From: Dehalococcoidia bacterium
GTDB lineage: Bacteria > Chloroflexota > Dehalococcoidia > SM23-28-2
Direction of reading: 5' to 3'
DNA length: 49,280 nt
NCBI GenBank assembly: GCA_030615765.1
Contig: JAUWYP010000016.1
Coordinates: forward strand, 1-49,280
Shown: positions 35,945 to 46,428 of the stretch, one piece after another
Layout of the letters: each line of letters opens with the position of its first letter
How positions within the stretch are numbered: position 1 is the first letter of the stretch
The notes under the pieces: model-generated
Databases searched by the model: none
Told to the model about the DNA's origin: nothing
What the model saw: the letters and a program-made list of their open reading frames with translations, nothing else
Made by a program: the position numbers and the translations under genes

Positions 35945-37366
35945 CTACAGCCCAATCAGGTCCTTTCCGGCCGCCAGGAGCTTCTGCACCAGGCTCTGGT
36001 CTTGCACCTCAGTGTAGATGCGCAACAGGGGCTCGGTGCCCGAGAAGCGAACGAGCAGCCATGCCCCGCCCTCCAGGTGGAAGCGGAAGCCGTCGGTGCT
36101 ATCCTGGTCGGTCACTCTCAGGCCGGCCAGCCGCTCGGGCCGGGCACGGGACAGGCGTTCGACCAGCTCGGTCTTCTGGTCCGGCTCGAGGTGGATGTCG
36201 ATGCGGTCGTAGTAGTGGGGCCCTACCTTCTCGTATAGCTCGGCCACCAGCTCCGAAGGGCGGCGACCACGGCGGGCCATGAGGTCCAGGAAATAGAGGG
36301 AGGAGAGGACGCCGTCGCGGTCGGGTGGGTGGCCGCGGAAGGCGAAGCCGCCGCTCTCCTCGCCGGCAATGAGGGCATTCTCGGCGATCATCTTCGGCCC
36401 GAGGAACTTGAAGCCGACCGGCGTCTCGTGCACGGCGACGTTGTATAGCTCGCCCAGGCGGTGGATCATGCGGGTGCTGGTCAGCGACTTGACCATCGGC
36501 CCGCGCTGACCGCGCACCTCCAGCAGGTAGTAGGCGAGGAGGGCGAACACCTGGTGCTGGTTGATGAACTCCCCCCTCTCGTCGATGATGCCCACGCGGT
36601 CGCCATCGCCGTCGGTGGCCAGGCCCACGTCGGCGCCCGTGGTCCTGACGGTGTCGATGAGCGCTCCCAGGTGGCGGGTGATGGGCTCCGGCTGAAGGCC
36701 GGGGAACAGGGGGTTGCGCTCGCCGTGCAGCTCCTGCACCTGGGTAGCCCCGCCGGCCAGGAGCTGAGGCAACCAGCCGGCGGCTGCCCCGTACATGGAA
36801 TCGATGACCACCCGTAGCCCGGCGGCTCGCAGCGTCTCCAGGTCGACCAGCTCGGCCAGGTGCTCCAGGTAGGGCTGGCGGGGGCTGATGAACTCTACCA
36901 GGCCGCGCTCCTGGGCTTCCGCCAGGGGCAGCCGGGGCACATCGGAAGCCAGGATGGCGGGCAGGGGCTCCTCCAGGCGGGCGATGGTCTCGGGCGAGGC
37001 GCTACTGGCGTACTCGGGCTTGTACTTGAAGCCCGACCATTGGGCCGAGTTGTGGCTGGCGGTGATGACAACCGCCCCGCCGGCCTTTCTCTGGAGGAGG
37101 GCGAAGCTGACTACGGGCGTGGGCACGGGCGAGTCACAGAGGTAGGCGTGGATGCCGTTGGCGGCTGCCACCTCGGCGACGGCGGCGGCAAAGTCCTCGG
37201 AGGCGAAGCGGGTGTCGTAGCCCACGACCAGCCCTCGCGGGGCCAGGCCTGTCTCCTTCAGGTAGAGGGCGACGCTCTGGGCGCAGGCGCGCACGTTGGG
37301 GAAGGTGAAATCTTCGGCGATGATGGCCCGCCAGCCGTCGGTGCCGAACTTGATCTCGGTTGGCAT
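35945..37366 (-). CDS. Phosphohexomutase (phosphoglucomutase/phosphomannomutase)
   Basis: A 473-residue enzyme from ATG 37366. The phosphoserine is Ser104 in ITASHNSAQW, the metal loop is DGDGDR (252-257), the sugar loop is EESGGFAFRGH, and the phosphate-binding loop is RFSGTEPLLRIYTE. It interconverts hexose 1- and 6-phosphates. The sugar (glucose or mannose) is not certain from motifs. It sits between the nucleotidyltransferase and the isomerase, so three steps of activated-sugar supply are side by side. Confidence 0.94.
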   Translation of the reverse strand: MPTEIKFGTDGWRAIIAEDFTFPNVRACAQSVALYLKETGLAPRGLVVGYDTRFASEDFAAAVAEVAAANGIHAYLCDSPVPTPVVSFALLQRKAGGAVVITASHNSAQWSGFKYKPEYASSASPETIARLEEPLPAILASDVPRLPLAEAQERGLVEFISPRQPYLEHLAELVDLETLRAAGLRVVIDSMYGAAAGWLPQLLAGGATQVQELHGERNPLFPGLQPEPITRHLGALIDTVRTTGADVGLATDGDGDRVGIIDERGEFINQHQVFALLAYYLLEVRGQRGPMVKSLTSTRMIHRLGELYNVAVHETPVGFKFLGPKMIAENALIAGEESGGFAFRGHPPDRDGVLSSLYFLDLMARRGRRPSELVAELYEKVGPHYYDRIDIHLEPDQKTELVERLSRARPERLAGLRVTDQDSTDGFRFHLEGGAWLLVRFSGTEPLLRIYTEVQDQSLVQKLLAAGKDLIGL

Positions 37367-37382
37367 CACTGAAAGCCCTTTC

Positions 37383-38096
37383 CTAGCGAGCTGGCCCCGC
37401 CTCTGCCGGGGCGAACAAGGGTAGGTCCCGCGCTGCCTCGGTGAGGTCCTTGGCCGTATCGATGGAGCGCCAGTAGCCGCGGGCGCGGTAGGCCCACAAC
37501 TGACCCCTCTCGGCCAGCAGGGGGAAGGCGGCATCCTCGTGGTCGCCGATGTCCGGCAGGAGGTCGAAGAAGGGGCGGGAGAGAACGTAGAGGCCGGCGT
37601 TGATCCAGTGGGGAAGGCGCGGCTTCTCCTGAAAGCGGAGGATGCGGCCGTCACGAGCCACGCGCACGATGCCATAGGGGCTGACGAGGCGGGTGAGCAT
37701 GACGGTGGCCACCGCCTCTGAGGCGCGATGGGCGCGCAGGATGGGGGCCAGGGGCTGGTTGCAAAGGACGTCGCCGTTGGTGCCGATGAGCAGCTCCTCC
37801 GAGGGGGGCACGCGGCTGAAGGCGAGCTTGAAGGCGCCGCCTCGGCCCAGGGGCTCGTCCTCCAGGGAATAGTCCAGGCTCAGGCCCCAGCGGCGGCCGT
37901 CGCCAAAGTAGCTCTGGATCACATCCGCGCGGTAGCGGCAGAGGAGGAGGGCGTGAGTGACACCGTTGTCTCGCAGCCAGGTCAGGTGGTACTCGAGGAT
38001 GGGCTTGCCGGCCAGGAGGACCATCGGCTTGGGCCGGTCTTCGGTGAGAGGGCGCAGCCGTTCGCCCTTGCCGCCAGCCAGAACCAAGGCGTACAT
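37383..38096 (-). CDS. Sugar-1-phosphate nucleotidyltransferase
   Basis: A 237-residue enzyme from ATG 38096. The signature LAGGKGERLRPLTEDRPKPMV is at residues 6-26, with GTNGDVLCN (metal Asp), FQEKP and NAGLYVLS. It makes NDP-sugar from sugar-1-phosphate and NTP, most like mannose-1-P guanylyltransferases or RmlA/GlmU-type short enzymes; base preference cannot be decided here. It follows metK by 4 bp. Confidence 0.93.
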   Translation of the reverse strand: MYALVLAGGKGERLRPLTEDRPKPMVLLAGKPILEYHLTWLRDNGVTHALLLCRYRADVIQSYFGDGRRWGLSLDYSLEDEPLGRGGAFKLAFSRVPPSEELLIGTNGDVLCNQPLAPILRAHRASEAVATVMLTRLVSPYGIVRVARDGRILRFQEKPRLPHWINAGLYVLSRPFFDLLPDIGDHEDAAFPLLAERGQLWAYRARGYWRSIDTAKDLTEAARDLPLFAPAEAGPAR

Positions 38097-38100
38097 GGGG

Positions 38101-39339
38101 CTAGCGGCGGGCCTCCTCGGCCAGGGGCAGGCCAGCCTCTCGCCGCAGAAGGTCCGCCTTGTCCGTCTTCTCCCAGGGGGCGTCGATGTCCTCGCGGCCG
38201 AAGTGGCCGTAGGCGGCGGTAGCCCTGTAGATGGGCCGGCGCAGATCGAGGTGGCGCACAATCGCTGCCGGCCGCAGGTCGAAGTGCTTGAGGACGATGG
38301 GCAGGATCTCGTGGGGGTCTATCTTGTGGGTGCCGAAGGTCTCCAGGGAGACGGAGACGGGGTGGGCGACCCCAATGGCGTAGGCGATCTCGATCTCGGC
38401 ACGGTCGGCCAGGCCAGCAGCGACGACGTTCTTGGTCACGTAGCGGGCGGCATAGGAGCAGGAGCGGTCGACCTTGGTGGGGTCCTTGCCCGAGTAGGAG
38501 CCGCCGCCGTGGCGGCCGCTGGAGCCGTAGGTGTCGACGATGTTCTTGCGGCCGGAGAGGCCGGAATCGCCCCTGGGGCCGCCGATGACGAACCTGCCGC
38601 TGGGGTTGATGAGGCAGGTGGATTCGCTGTTCAGAAGTTCGGCAGGGATGACCTGGTGCACCACGTGTTCCATGATATCATCCTGGAGACGAGCAAGTTC
38701 GACGCCGTCATCATGCTGGCTGGAGACCACCACCGTCTTGACCCGCTTGGGTACGCCGAAAGAGTACTCGACCGTCACCTGGGACTTGCCGTCGGGGCGG
38801 AGATAGGGGATGGTGCCGTCCTTGCGCACCTGGGCCAGGCGGTGGCAGAGCTTGTGGGCCAGGGAGATAGGCAGGGGCATCAGCTCCGGCGTCTCGTTGC
38901 AGGCGAAGCCGAGCATGATGCCCTGATCGCCTGCTCCCAACTCAAGCGCCTCGGCTTTCTCTCGTCCCTCGCGCACCTCCAGGGGGGTGCTCACCGCCGC
39001 CGCGATGTCCGGCGATTGCTCCTTCACCGATACCATCACGCCGCAGCTCTCGGTGTCGAAGCCGTACTCGGGGTTGGTGTAGCCGATCTCGCGGATGGTC
39101 TGGCGGGCGATCTTGGTGTAGTCGACGTGGTGGCTGGTGGAGATCTCGCCGATGATGACCACCAGGCCGGTGGTGGTCGCCACCTCGCAGGCCACACGGG
39201 CGGAGGGATCGTGGCGCAGGATGTCGTCCAGGATGGCGTCGGCGATCTGGTCGCACATCTTGTCGGGGTGGCCCTCGGTCACCGACTCCGAGGTCACCAG
39301 CATGGATGGGGAACTCATCAGGGTCATGCGCGTGGGCAT
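38101..39339 (-). CDS. metK: S-adenosylmethionine synthetase
   Basis: A 412-residue enzyme making SAM from methionine and [26 protein letters not shown] is at residues 16-38, [24 protein letters not shown] follows, and the P-loop-like [11 protein letters not shown] and [23 protein letters not shown] are intact. Starts at ATG 39339 or internal Met codons (8, 13) are possible. It is 21 bp after ahcY. Confidence 0.97.
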   Translation of the reverse strand: MPTRMTLMSSPSMLVTSESVTEGHPDKMCDQIADAILDDILRHDPSARVACEVATTTGLVVIIGEISTSHHVDYTKIARQTIREIGYTNPEYGFDTESCGVMVSVKEQSPDIAAAVSTPLEVREGREKAEALELGAGDQGIMLGFACNETPELMPLPISLAHKLCHRLAQVRKDGTIPYLRPDGKSQVTVEYSFGVPKRVKTVVVSSQHDDGVELARLQDDIMEHVVHQVIPAELLNSESTCLINPSGRFVIGGPRGDSGLSGRKNIVDTYGSSGRHGGGSYSGKDPTKVDRSCSYAARYVTKNVVAAGLADRAEIEIAYAIGVAHPVSVSLETFGTHKIDPHEILPIVLKHFDLRPAAIVRHLDLRRPIYRATAAYGHFGREDIDAPWEKTDKADLLRREAGLPLAEEARR

Positions 39340-39360
39340 GGGCTTTGTCCTCCTTAGGGG

Positions 39361-40638
<1,278 letters not shown>

Positions 40639-41586
40639 TTATCGGCCTCCTTCCGAAGCCCTTCTCTCAGCCTGATAATTCAGCACTACTATCTCTCGTC
40701 CATCCTCGGCCCGGCGGCGGGCCAGAGCACGCCGCACCAAGGCGACGAGGCCGATCATGTCCTTTCGCCGCACTCCTGACTCGATGAGGCGGCACTCCTC
40801 CCGGTAGCCCAGTCGTTCGTAGAGGCGGATGGCAGCCGTGTTGCTGGCGTCGACCGTGAGCAGCACATCGGGGCAGGTCTTGAGCAGGTCGGCGGTGACG
40901 GCGCTGCTGACGATGCTGCCATAGCCCTGCCCTCGATATCGAGGATGGGTCATAACGTTGCCCACGAGGGCCAGGCCCTGAGAGGGGGCGGCCACGTGGG
41001 TGCCGGCCACGGCCACCAGCCTCCGGTCGACTTGGACGCCGTAGTACACTCCCTCGTCAAGCACGGCGGCCGGAAAGAAGCCGAAGCCCTCGCTGCGCTG
41101 AAGGGCGTTGACTGCCCCGATATCCGCTCTGCGCAGACGCTGTGCAGGTTCCTTCACCGGCTGAAAGCTGGCGGCCGATACGGACATGCGCAGCGAAGGT
41201 CCCTGCCGCAATAGGGCGAAGTGGCGCTGGGCGACGGCCAGATGGTCGAGCTGGAAGGTGGCGAAGGTGAGGCGGGGGCCCGGGTGGAGGCGGAAGAGGG
41301 CATCCAGGGCGTGGGGGTCGCCGAGGGCTACCAGGGCGGGGCCCAAGCCGGTGCGTGAGTGGACGACCAGCGCCCGGCCTTGAGGGCCGTGGGCGTGCCA
41401 CCACTCGCTGCGGGGGAACAGGCGTGGCTCCAGGTGGGCAAGGGCGTAGGCGGCGTAGGCCCGCTGTGCTTCCAGCAGGGGCTGAATAGCCTCGGGATCG
41501 ACGAGGCGCTCAACGACGTACTCCGCCCTTTGCCTGGCGGTCGCCTTGGCCCCGAAGATCCTTTCCTTGAGCCTGTCGGTCAGCAT
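40639..41586 (-). CDS. GNAT-family N-acetyltransferase
   Basis: A 315-residue protein whose C-terminal half (about 165-300) is a GNAT domain: acetyl-CoA loop VMTHPRYRGQGYGS, then DVLLTVDASNTAAIRLYERLGYREE. The N-terminal half (YVVERLVDPEAIQPLLEAQR on) may be a second, degenerate GNAT-like domain. Substrate unknown. It sits between mtnP and ahcY with only 3 bp and 0 bp gaps, so it is made in step with the SAM cycle. Confidence 0.88.
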   Translation of the reverse strand: MLTDRLKERIFGAKATARQRAEYVVERLVDPEAIQPLLEAQRAYAAYALAHLEPRLFPRSEWWHAHGPQGRALVVHSRTGLGPALVALGDPHALDALFRLHPGPRLTFATFQLDHLAVAQRHFALLRQGPSLRMSVSAASFQPVKEPAQRLRRADIGAVNALQRSEGFGFFPAAVLDEGVYYGVQVDRRLVAVAGTHVAAPSQGLALVGNVMTHPRYRGQGYGSIVSSAVTADLLKTCPDVLLTVDASNTAAIRLYERLGYREECRLIESGVRRKDMIGLVALVRRALARRRAEDGREIVVLNYQAERRASEGGR

Positions 41587-41589
41587 GCC

Positions 41590-42474
41590 TCAGCTTCCTC
41601 TCCGCTCGCCCGCTGTGTACTTGCCGATGATGGGCGCCAGCTTCCTCTTCGTTTCCTCGGGCACCATGTCCAGGGGCGTGATCAGGGCATCCTGGAGGGC
41701 GCTGGCGCAGGGGCAATCGCGGCGGGCGGGGAGTCTGGCCAGGGCCAGGCGCACCGTTCGCCGGGCGACCTCGACCGTCTTGGCCAGGTTAGACACGATC
41801 ATCTCGGCGGTCACCGACTCGTGGGCCTCGTGCCAGCAATCGTAGTCGCTGACGCAGGCCAGGATGGCATAGCAGACCTCGGCCTCGCGGGCCAGCTTGG
41901 CCTCGGGCAGGGCGGTCATGCCGATGAGGGCGGCCCCCCAGGAACGATAGAGGTTGGACTCAGCCTTGGTCGAGAAGGCGGGGCCCTCCATGACCACGCA
42001 CGTGCCGCCGTTGTGGACGATGGCGTCGGCGTCGGCGGCCGACCGCCAGAGGCTGTCTCGCAGAACGGGGCAGAAGGGCTCGGCGAAGGCGATGTGGGCG
42101 GCCAGCCCCTGGCCGAAGAAGGTGTCGGGGCGGCCCTTCGTGCGGTCGATGAGCTGGTCGGGCACTACGAGGTGTCGGGGCTCGATCTCCTGGCGCAGGC
42201 TGCCCACGGCGCTCACGGCGATGATGAACTCCACTCCCAGGGTCTTGAGGGCATAGATATTAGCCCGCGCTGGCAGCTCGGAGGGGAGGATGCGGTGGCC
42301 GCGGCCGTGGCGGGGCAGGAAGGCCACGCGCACGCCGTCGAGGGTGCCGATGACGATGGCGTCGCTGGGCTGGCCGAAGGGGGTCTCTTCAATGCGGGCC
42401 TCCTCCACATCGGTCAGGCCTTCCATCTGGTAGAAGCCGCTGCCGCCGATAACCGCCACCCGGGCTTCAGGCAT
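41590..42474 (-). CDS. mtnP: 5'-Methylthioadenosine phosphorylase
   Basis: A 294-residue purine nucleoside phosphorylase-fold enzyme. VAVIGGSGFYQMEGL (6-20), FLPRHGRGHRILPSELPARANIYALK, VSAVGSLRQE, and GPAFSTKAESNLYRSWGAALIGMTALPEAKLAREAE match MTAP. It splits methylthioadenosine into adenine and methylthioribose-1-phosphate, the substrate of the adjoining MtnA. Confidence 0.95.
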   Translation of the reverse strand: MPEARVAVIGGSGFYQMEGLTDVEEARIEETPFGQPSDAIVIGTLDGVRVAFLPRHGRGHRILPSELPARANIYALKTLGVEFIIAVSAVGSLRQEIEPRHLVVPDQLIDRTKGRPDTFFGQGLAAHIAFAEPFCPVLRDSLWRSAADADAIVHNGGTCVVMEGPAFSTKAESNLYRSWGAALIGMTALPEAKLAREAEVCYAILACVSDYDCWHEAHESVTAEMIVSNLAKTVEVARRTVRLALARLPARRDCPCASALQDALITPLDMVPEETKRKLAPIIGKYTAGERRGS

Positions 42475-43525
42475 GGCGAACCCCTTCCTGCTGGAAGAGC
42501 TGCGGCAGGGACTCGGCGTACGGCTCGCGGGCGACGCCTCGCTCGGTGATGATGGCCGAGACGTAGCGATGGGGCGTGATGTCGAAGGCAGGGTTCAGGG
42601 CCTCGATGCCCGCGGGCGCCACCGCCACGCCGGCGAAGGTGGTCACCTCTTCCGACGGGCGCTCCTCGATCGGTATCTGGTCGCCGCTGGCGCTGCTCAG
42701 GTCGATGGTGCTGGTGGGCGCCGCTACGTAGAAGGGGATGGCGTGCTCGCTGGCCAGGACGGCCAGGGTGTAGGTGCCGATCTTGTTGGCCACATCGCCG
42801 TTGGCGGCGATGCGGTCGGCCCCCACGATGACACAGGCGATGGCGTCGCGGCGCTGCATGAGGAAGCCGGCGGCCCCATCGGCGATGAGGGTGGCGGGGA
42901 TGCCGTCGCGAGCCAGCTCCCAGGCGGTAAGGCGTGCCCCCTGGAGGAGGGGCCGCGTCTCGCTGAGATAGACGCGCGAGAGCTTGTCTTGCTCCCAGGC
43001 GGCGCGGATGATGCCCAGGGCAGTGCCGCTGCCGCCGGTGGCCAGGGAGCCGGTGTTGCAGTGGGTGAGGACGGCGGATCCGGCGGGGATGAGCTGAACG
43101 CCGTGTTGGCCCAGCCTGCGGTCGGCGTCCGCGTTCTCCTGGTGGATGCGCAGGGCCTCCGCCACCAGCGCCTCTCGAGCGGCTTGGGGGTCGGCAGCCG
43201 CCTGCGCGGCCAGGGTCATGCGCTTGAGGGCCCAGGAGAGATTGATGGCGGTAGGGCGGGTAGCCGCCAGGGCCTCGGCGATCGGCCGCAGTTGGGTCAG
43301 GAAGTCCTCGATGTTCGAGGCTTCGATATGCTGGGCTCCCAGGGCCATCCCGTAAGCGGCGGCGATGCCGATGAGGGGGGCGCCGCGCACGCGCATCTCG
43401 CGGATGGCCGCCGCCATCTGGTGGTGGTCCTCCAGCTCCAGATACACTTCCTCGTGGGGGAGGCGAGTCTGGTCCAGGAGGCGAACCCTACCGTTCACCC
43501 ACTCGATAGCCTTTACGTCTTCCAC
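42467..43525 (-). CDS. mtnA: Methylthioribose-1-phosphate isomerase
   Basis: A 352-residue enzyme of the eIF2B-related family. The signatures are RGAPLIGIAAAYGMALGA, AVLTHCNTGSLATGG, VYLSETRPLLQGARLTAWEL, CVIVGADRIAANGDVANKIGTY, and PFYVAAPTSTID. It converts methylthioribose-1-P to methylthioribulose-1-P. It is the first gene of the operon, behind the SAM riboswitch, and overlaps mtnP by 8 bp. The later salvage genes (mtnB, C, D or W, X) are not present. Confidence 0.96.
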   Translation of the reverse strand: MEDVKAIEWVNGRVRLLDQTRLPHEEVYLELEDHHQMAAAIREMRVRGAPLIGIAAAYGMALGAQHIEASNIEDFLTQLRPIAEALAATRPTAINLSWALKRMTLAAQAAADPQAAREALVAEALRIHQENADADRRLGQHGVQLIPAGSAVLTHCNTGSLATGGSGTALGIIRAAWEQDKLSRVYLSETRPLLQGARLTAWELARDGIPATLIADGAAGFLMQRRDAIACVIVGADRIAANGDVANKIGTYTLAVLASEHAIPFYVAAPTSTIDLSSASGDQIPIEERPSEEVTTFAGVAVAPAGIEALNPAFDITPHRYVSAIITERGVAREPYAESLPQLFQQEGVRHA

Positions 43526-43554
43526 CTATGACCTACCCGTTGGAGGGGGAATTA

Positions 43555-43583
43555 ACAAAAAACTTCTCGTGGTGTGAGAAGTT
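43555..43583 (-). terminator. Riboswitch-controlled intrinsic terminator
   Basis: On the minus strand AACTTCTC and GAGAAGTT (43576-43583 and 43561-43568) form a perfect 8-bp stem with a 7-nt loop, followed by a run of T's to about 43555. It sits 15 nt after the SAM aptamer and 30 bp before the mtnA start, as an OFF-switch expression platform should. Confidence 0.92.
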
Positions 43584-43598
43584 CTTTCTATCTACCCG

Positions 43599-43728
43599 CT
43601 CTCATCTTTCCCTTCGGCCAGACCGAAGGGTCGGACTTGGCACCGTGTCCAGCCTTGAGCAAACCACTCGAGGACGGATCGGTTGCCGGGTTTCCTTGGG
43701 CCGTTCCCTCCACCACTCTCGATAAGAG
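43599..43728 (-). promoter_or_regulatory. SAM-I (S-box) riboswitch aptamer
   Basis: Read on the minus strand it begins CTCTTATCGAGAG, followed by GTGGAGGGAACGGCCC, AAACCCGGCAACC, GGTGCCAAGTCC and GAAAGATGAGAG. These are the conserved blocks of the SAM-I family in the right order. The closing stem P1 pairs 43721-43728 with 43599-43606 (8 bp, one G-U). SAM binding normally stabilises the aptamer and lets the downstream terminator form, lowering expression. Confidence 0.96.
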
Positions 43729-43759
43729 CATATTCGGGCCCTATTCGATTTTCTAATTG

Positions 43760-43789
43760 ATGTTAGCTCAGGGGGCGAAGCGGTGTCAA
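43760..43789 (-). promoter_or_regulatory. Promoter of the SAM-recycling operon
   Basis: Minus-strand TTGACA (43784-43789) and TAACAT (43760-43765) have an 18-bp spacer and end about 30 bp before the aptamer. The -35 box lies 2 bp downstream of the stop of the preceding lipoprotein gene. Confidence 0.6.
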
Positions 43790-43790
43790 G

Positions 43791-45023
43791 CTATTCTGAT
43801 GGACGCTCCTCCTTGGCATCGACGTTGTCCAGGCGCCAGCCCTCTTCGCTCCAGACGAGCTCATAGGTCATCCGAAACCGCCGCTGGACCAGGTCCGGCC
43901 CCTCACGACTGAAGGCGATGATCACCACCTGTACGGAGGCCTGCGCGTCTTCCAGGGTGGGCGGCAGCATCTCCTCCACCTCGGCGCCGGTGGCGTTGCG
44001 AAAGCCGTTTACGAAATCCGGCCAGGGTTGGAGATTCTGCCAGTTGGCAGACTGAAGCTGGTAGGCCTCGCTGAAGAGTGCGCGAGTGGCTTCCAGCTTC
44101 CGACGAGTCGCCGCCAGTGCGGCTGCGCTGTCGTCGTCGGCGACGTCGTGCAGGAGCTCTTCCGAGATTGACTCGTCGCTGCTGACTAGCCACCGCCAGA
44201 CGAAAAAGCGCTGGGAATCCTGCCAGGGCTCGGCGGTAGCGGTGGCGGCTGCTACAGTGGCCAGATAGTCCAGAACGGCCTGGGTGGGCAGATCGGCGGA
44301 GGCGCCCTCCAGGGGCGGCGCTATTCGTTGCCAGTGCAGGTCGGAGCCGGTCCAGCGAAAGGTGAGATAGAAGGCGGCGGCAACGCCATCGCTCAGGCCT
44401 GCGTCGAGGAGAACCAGCTCGTCCAGGCCGTCGTTGTCGGTGTCCACGGCGAGGGCGGGCGAGATCAGGCCATCGGGTGCCAGGTTGTCCAAACCCTGGC
44501 GGAAGGGGCGGATATCTTGCTCCAAAGCTGGTGCCGCCTCCAGGAGTTCGGCCGCTGAAGAATCGAGGAGGCTCAGGCCGGTCAGGACGGGCTGATCTCG
44601 GCTGTCCAGATCGATGAGGGCCATGAACAGCCCCTCGGGCAGCTCTAGGACGCGCGACTGAGGCGGCGCTTGGTCGTCCGTGTCTGGGCCATGCAGGTAG
44701 AGGAAGGCGGCCAGTTGGGGCTGATCGCGGCGGGTGAAGTGATCGATGAGGCGCCCCAGCACCACGATGCTCCAGGAGGGCTCGTCCTCAACAGCATACA
44801 CCGGGAACGGATCGCCGGAGCCCAGCGGCGTCCGGGCGACGTCGGGAAAGGTCAGGCCGAGGAGGGCGTCGGTGGACAGCTCCTCTAGGTGCTGGCGAAG
44901 CTGAGCCTCCAGCGGCGGCGTAAGGGTTGGCGTTGGCTTTTCTTCCTCCCCCTGGCAGGCCGCAAGGATGGCGGCGAGGGCCAGGAGGAGAAGGGCTGCT
45001 AGCGTCTTCCTGCGCATGGGCAC
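43791..45023 (-). CDS. Lipoprotein of unknown function
   Basis: A 410-residue protein with a good lipoprotein signal: MRRK, hydrophobic stretch, then ILAAC with Cys23. A Pro/Thr linker (KPTPTLTPP) follows. The mature part has an acidic DTDNDGLDELVLLD block near 195-208, like a calcium-binding FG-GAP/thrombospondin-type repeat, and a C-terminal NTF2-like-looking domain (MTYELVWSEEGWRLDNVD). I do not recognise the family. It shares strand with the SAM operon but precedes that operon's own promoter. Confidence 0.82.
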   Translation of the reverse strand: MPMRRKTLAALLLLALAAILAACQGEEEKPTPTLTPPLEAQLRQHLEELSTDALLGLTFPDVARTPLGSGDPFPVYAVEDEPSWSIVVLGRLIDHFTRRDQPQLAAFLYLHGPDTDDQAPPQSRVLELPEGLFMALIDLDSRDQPVLTGLSLLDSSAAELLEAAPALEQDIRPFRQGLDNLAPDGLISPALAVDTDNDGLDELVLLDAGLSDGVAAAFYLTFRWTGSDLHWQRIAPPLEGASADLPTQAVLDYLATVAAATATAEPWQDSQRFFVWRWLVSSDESISEELLHDVADDDSAAALAATRRKLEATRALFSEAYQLQSANWQNLQPWPDFVNGFRNATGAEVEEMLPPTLEDAQASVQVVIIAFSREGPDLVQRRFRMTYELVWSEEGWRLDNVDAKEERPSE

Positions 45024-45081
45024 CGAGCCGTTGATTCGCTACTGTCGGGCCTATCCCCTAACTAAAAGGCCTCAGACACTT

Positions 45082-45087
45082 AGTATA
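45082..45087 (-). promoter_or_regulatory. Possible -10 box of the lipoprotein gene
   Basis: TATACT on the minus strand, about 60 bp before the 45023 start; no convincing -35 box is seen. Confidence 0.3.
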
Positions 45088-45118
45088 GCCCAGAGTGAGG
45101 GTGAAGGGGGAGTAGTGC

Positions 45119-45138
45119 CCTGCCTGCGGGCAGGCAGG
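45119..45138. repeat. Perfect palindrome CCTGCCTGC-GG-GCAGGCAGG
   Basis: A 9-bp perfect stem with a 2-nt centre, in the divergent region between the lipoprotein and M20 genes. It shares its core with shorter hairpins at 23308, 32485 and, weakly, 10223. Confidence 0.75.
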
Positions 45139-45172
45139 TTCGCCTGTGGTGGCGAGCGAGAAGGGGCTGTCC

Positions 45173-45202
45173 TTGACCGCCTTCGTCGGCGACAACTACA
45201 AT
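45173..45202 (+). promoter_or_regulatory. Promoter of the M20-plsX-trxA group
   Basis: TTGACC (45173-45178) and TACAAT (45197-45202) with an 18-bp spacer, about 40 bp before the amidohydrolase ATG. Confidence 0.6.
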
Positions 45203-45249
45203 GGAGCCGTGCTTTCCCCGAAGCCATCTTTCAGAGGACAACCCCAGAC

Positions 45250-46428
45250 ATGAGTCGCCTTGATGACCTGAAGAAGAGGGCCATAGACGAGATAGAGGCC
45301 CGTCGTGACCAGCTCATAGAGCTCAGCCTTCGCATCCACGCCAATCCCGAGACGGCCTTTCGAGAGGCGAAGGCGGCCGGCTGGCTGACCGAGTGCCTGG
45401 AGGCTGAGGGCTTTGCGGTGGAGCGGGGCATCTGCCAAATAGGCACCGCCTTCCGGGCCAGCTACGGCAGTGGGCGGCCGCGAGTGGCCTTCATCGCCGA
45501 GTACGATGCCCTGGCCGGCATCGGCCACGGCTGCGGCCACAACATCATTGCCACGGCTGCGCTGGGGGCGGCCATCGCTACCAAGGCTATCGTTGGGGAG
45601 GTGGGGGGGACGGCGCTGGTCATCGGCACACCGGCCGAGGAGAGCGGCGGCGGCAAGGTGTTTATGGCCAGTCGGGGCGCTTTCGATGAGCTGGACGTGG
45701 CCATGCTGGTCCATCCGGCCAACCGCGACGTGGCGGTGACCTATGCTCTGGCTCTGGTCGCGCTGGGCGTGCAGTACTTCGGGAGGGCGGCTCACGCGGC
45801 CGCTCGTCCCGAGGCGGGCATCAACGCCCTGGATGCCCTGATCATCGCCTATAATGCTATCAGCGTTCTCCGCCAGCACATTCGCGACTCCGCCCGCATT
45901 CACGGCATCATCACCGACGGTGGCCAGGCAGTGAACGTGGTGCCGGAGCGGGCGGCGGGCGCCTTCCTGATCAGGGCCGAGGACGACGACTACCTGGAGG
46001 AGTTGAAGGAGAAGGTGTTGGCATGCTTTCGAGCGGGTGCTGAGGCTACCGGCGCCCGCCTGGAGTATCGCTGGGGCGAGGAGGCCCGCTATGGGGCCAT
46101 GCGGAGCAATCTGGCCCTGGCCGGGGCCTATCGGCGGAACATGGAGGCCCTGGGCCGCCAGGTGCAGGAGTACGACAGCGGCCGCTCGCTGGGCAGCACC
46201 GACATGGGGAACGTGAGCGCCCTGGTGCCGGCCATTCATCCCACGGTGGCCATCGCTCCGCCGGATGTGCCCATCCACACGCCCGAGTTTCGAGAGGTTG
46301 CGGCCTCTGAGGCCGGTCATCGCGGCCTTCTGGACTCCGCCAAGGCCATGGCCATGACGGCGGTGGACGTGCTGGTGGACGCCGACCTGCGCCGCCGGAT
46401 CGAGGAGGAGTTCGGTGGCGGCGAGTGA
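45250..46428 (+). CDS. M20-family metal-dependent amidohydrolase
   Basis: A 392-residue enzyme from ATG 45250. Metal-site motifs are GIGHGCGHN (90-98) and TPAEESGGGK (127-136), followed by a dimerisation domain (YFGRAAHAAARPEAGINALDAL). It is closest in pattern to the M20D/AbgB-like group that hydrolyses acyl-amino acids or aminobenzoyl-glutamate; the substrate is not known. It overlaps plsX by 14 bp. Confidence 0.9.
   Translation: MSRLDDLKKRAIDEIEARRDQLIELSLRIHANPETAFREAKAAGWLTECLEAEGFAVERGICQIGTAFRASYGSGRPRVAFIAEYDALAGIGHGCGHNIIATAALGAAIATKAIVGEVGGTALVIGTPAEESGGGKVFMASRGAFDELDVAMLVHPANRDVAVTYALALVALGVQYFGRAAHAAARPEAGINALDALIIAYNAISVLRQHIRDSARIHGIITDGGQAVNVVPERAAGAFLIRAEDDDYLEELKEKVLACFRAGAEATGARLEYRWGEEARYGAMRSNLALAGAYRRNMEALGRQVQEYDSGRSLGSTDMGNVSALVPAIHPTVAIAPPDVPIHTPEFREVAASEAGHRGLLDSAKAMAMTAVDVLVDADLRRRIEEEFGGGE

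Noticed and set aside
37957-39357. 466-codon open frame on the plus strand opposite metK
   Set aside because: It is an antisense shadow of a high-GC gene: Gly/Val/Ala-rich, no family motifs, and metK on the other strand is unmistakable.
41359-43531. Two long plus-strand frames opposite mtnP and mtnA
   Set aside because: Low-complexity Gly/Ala/Val translations with no motifs; the minus-strand genes are well supported.
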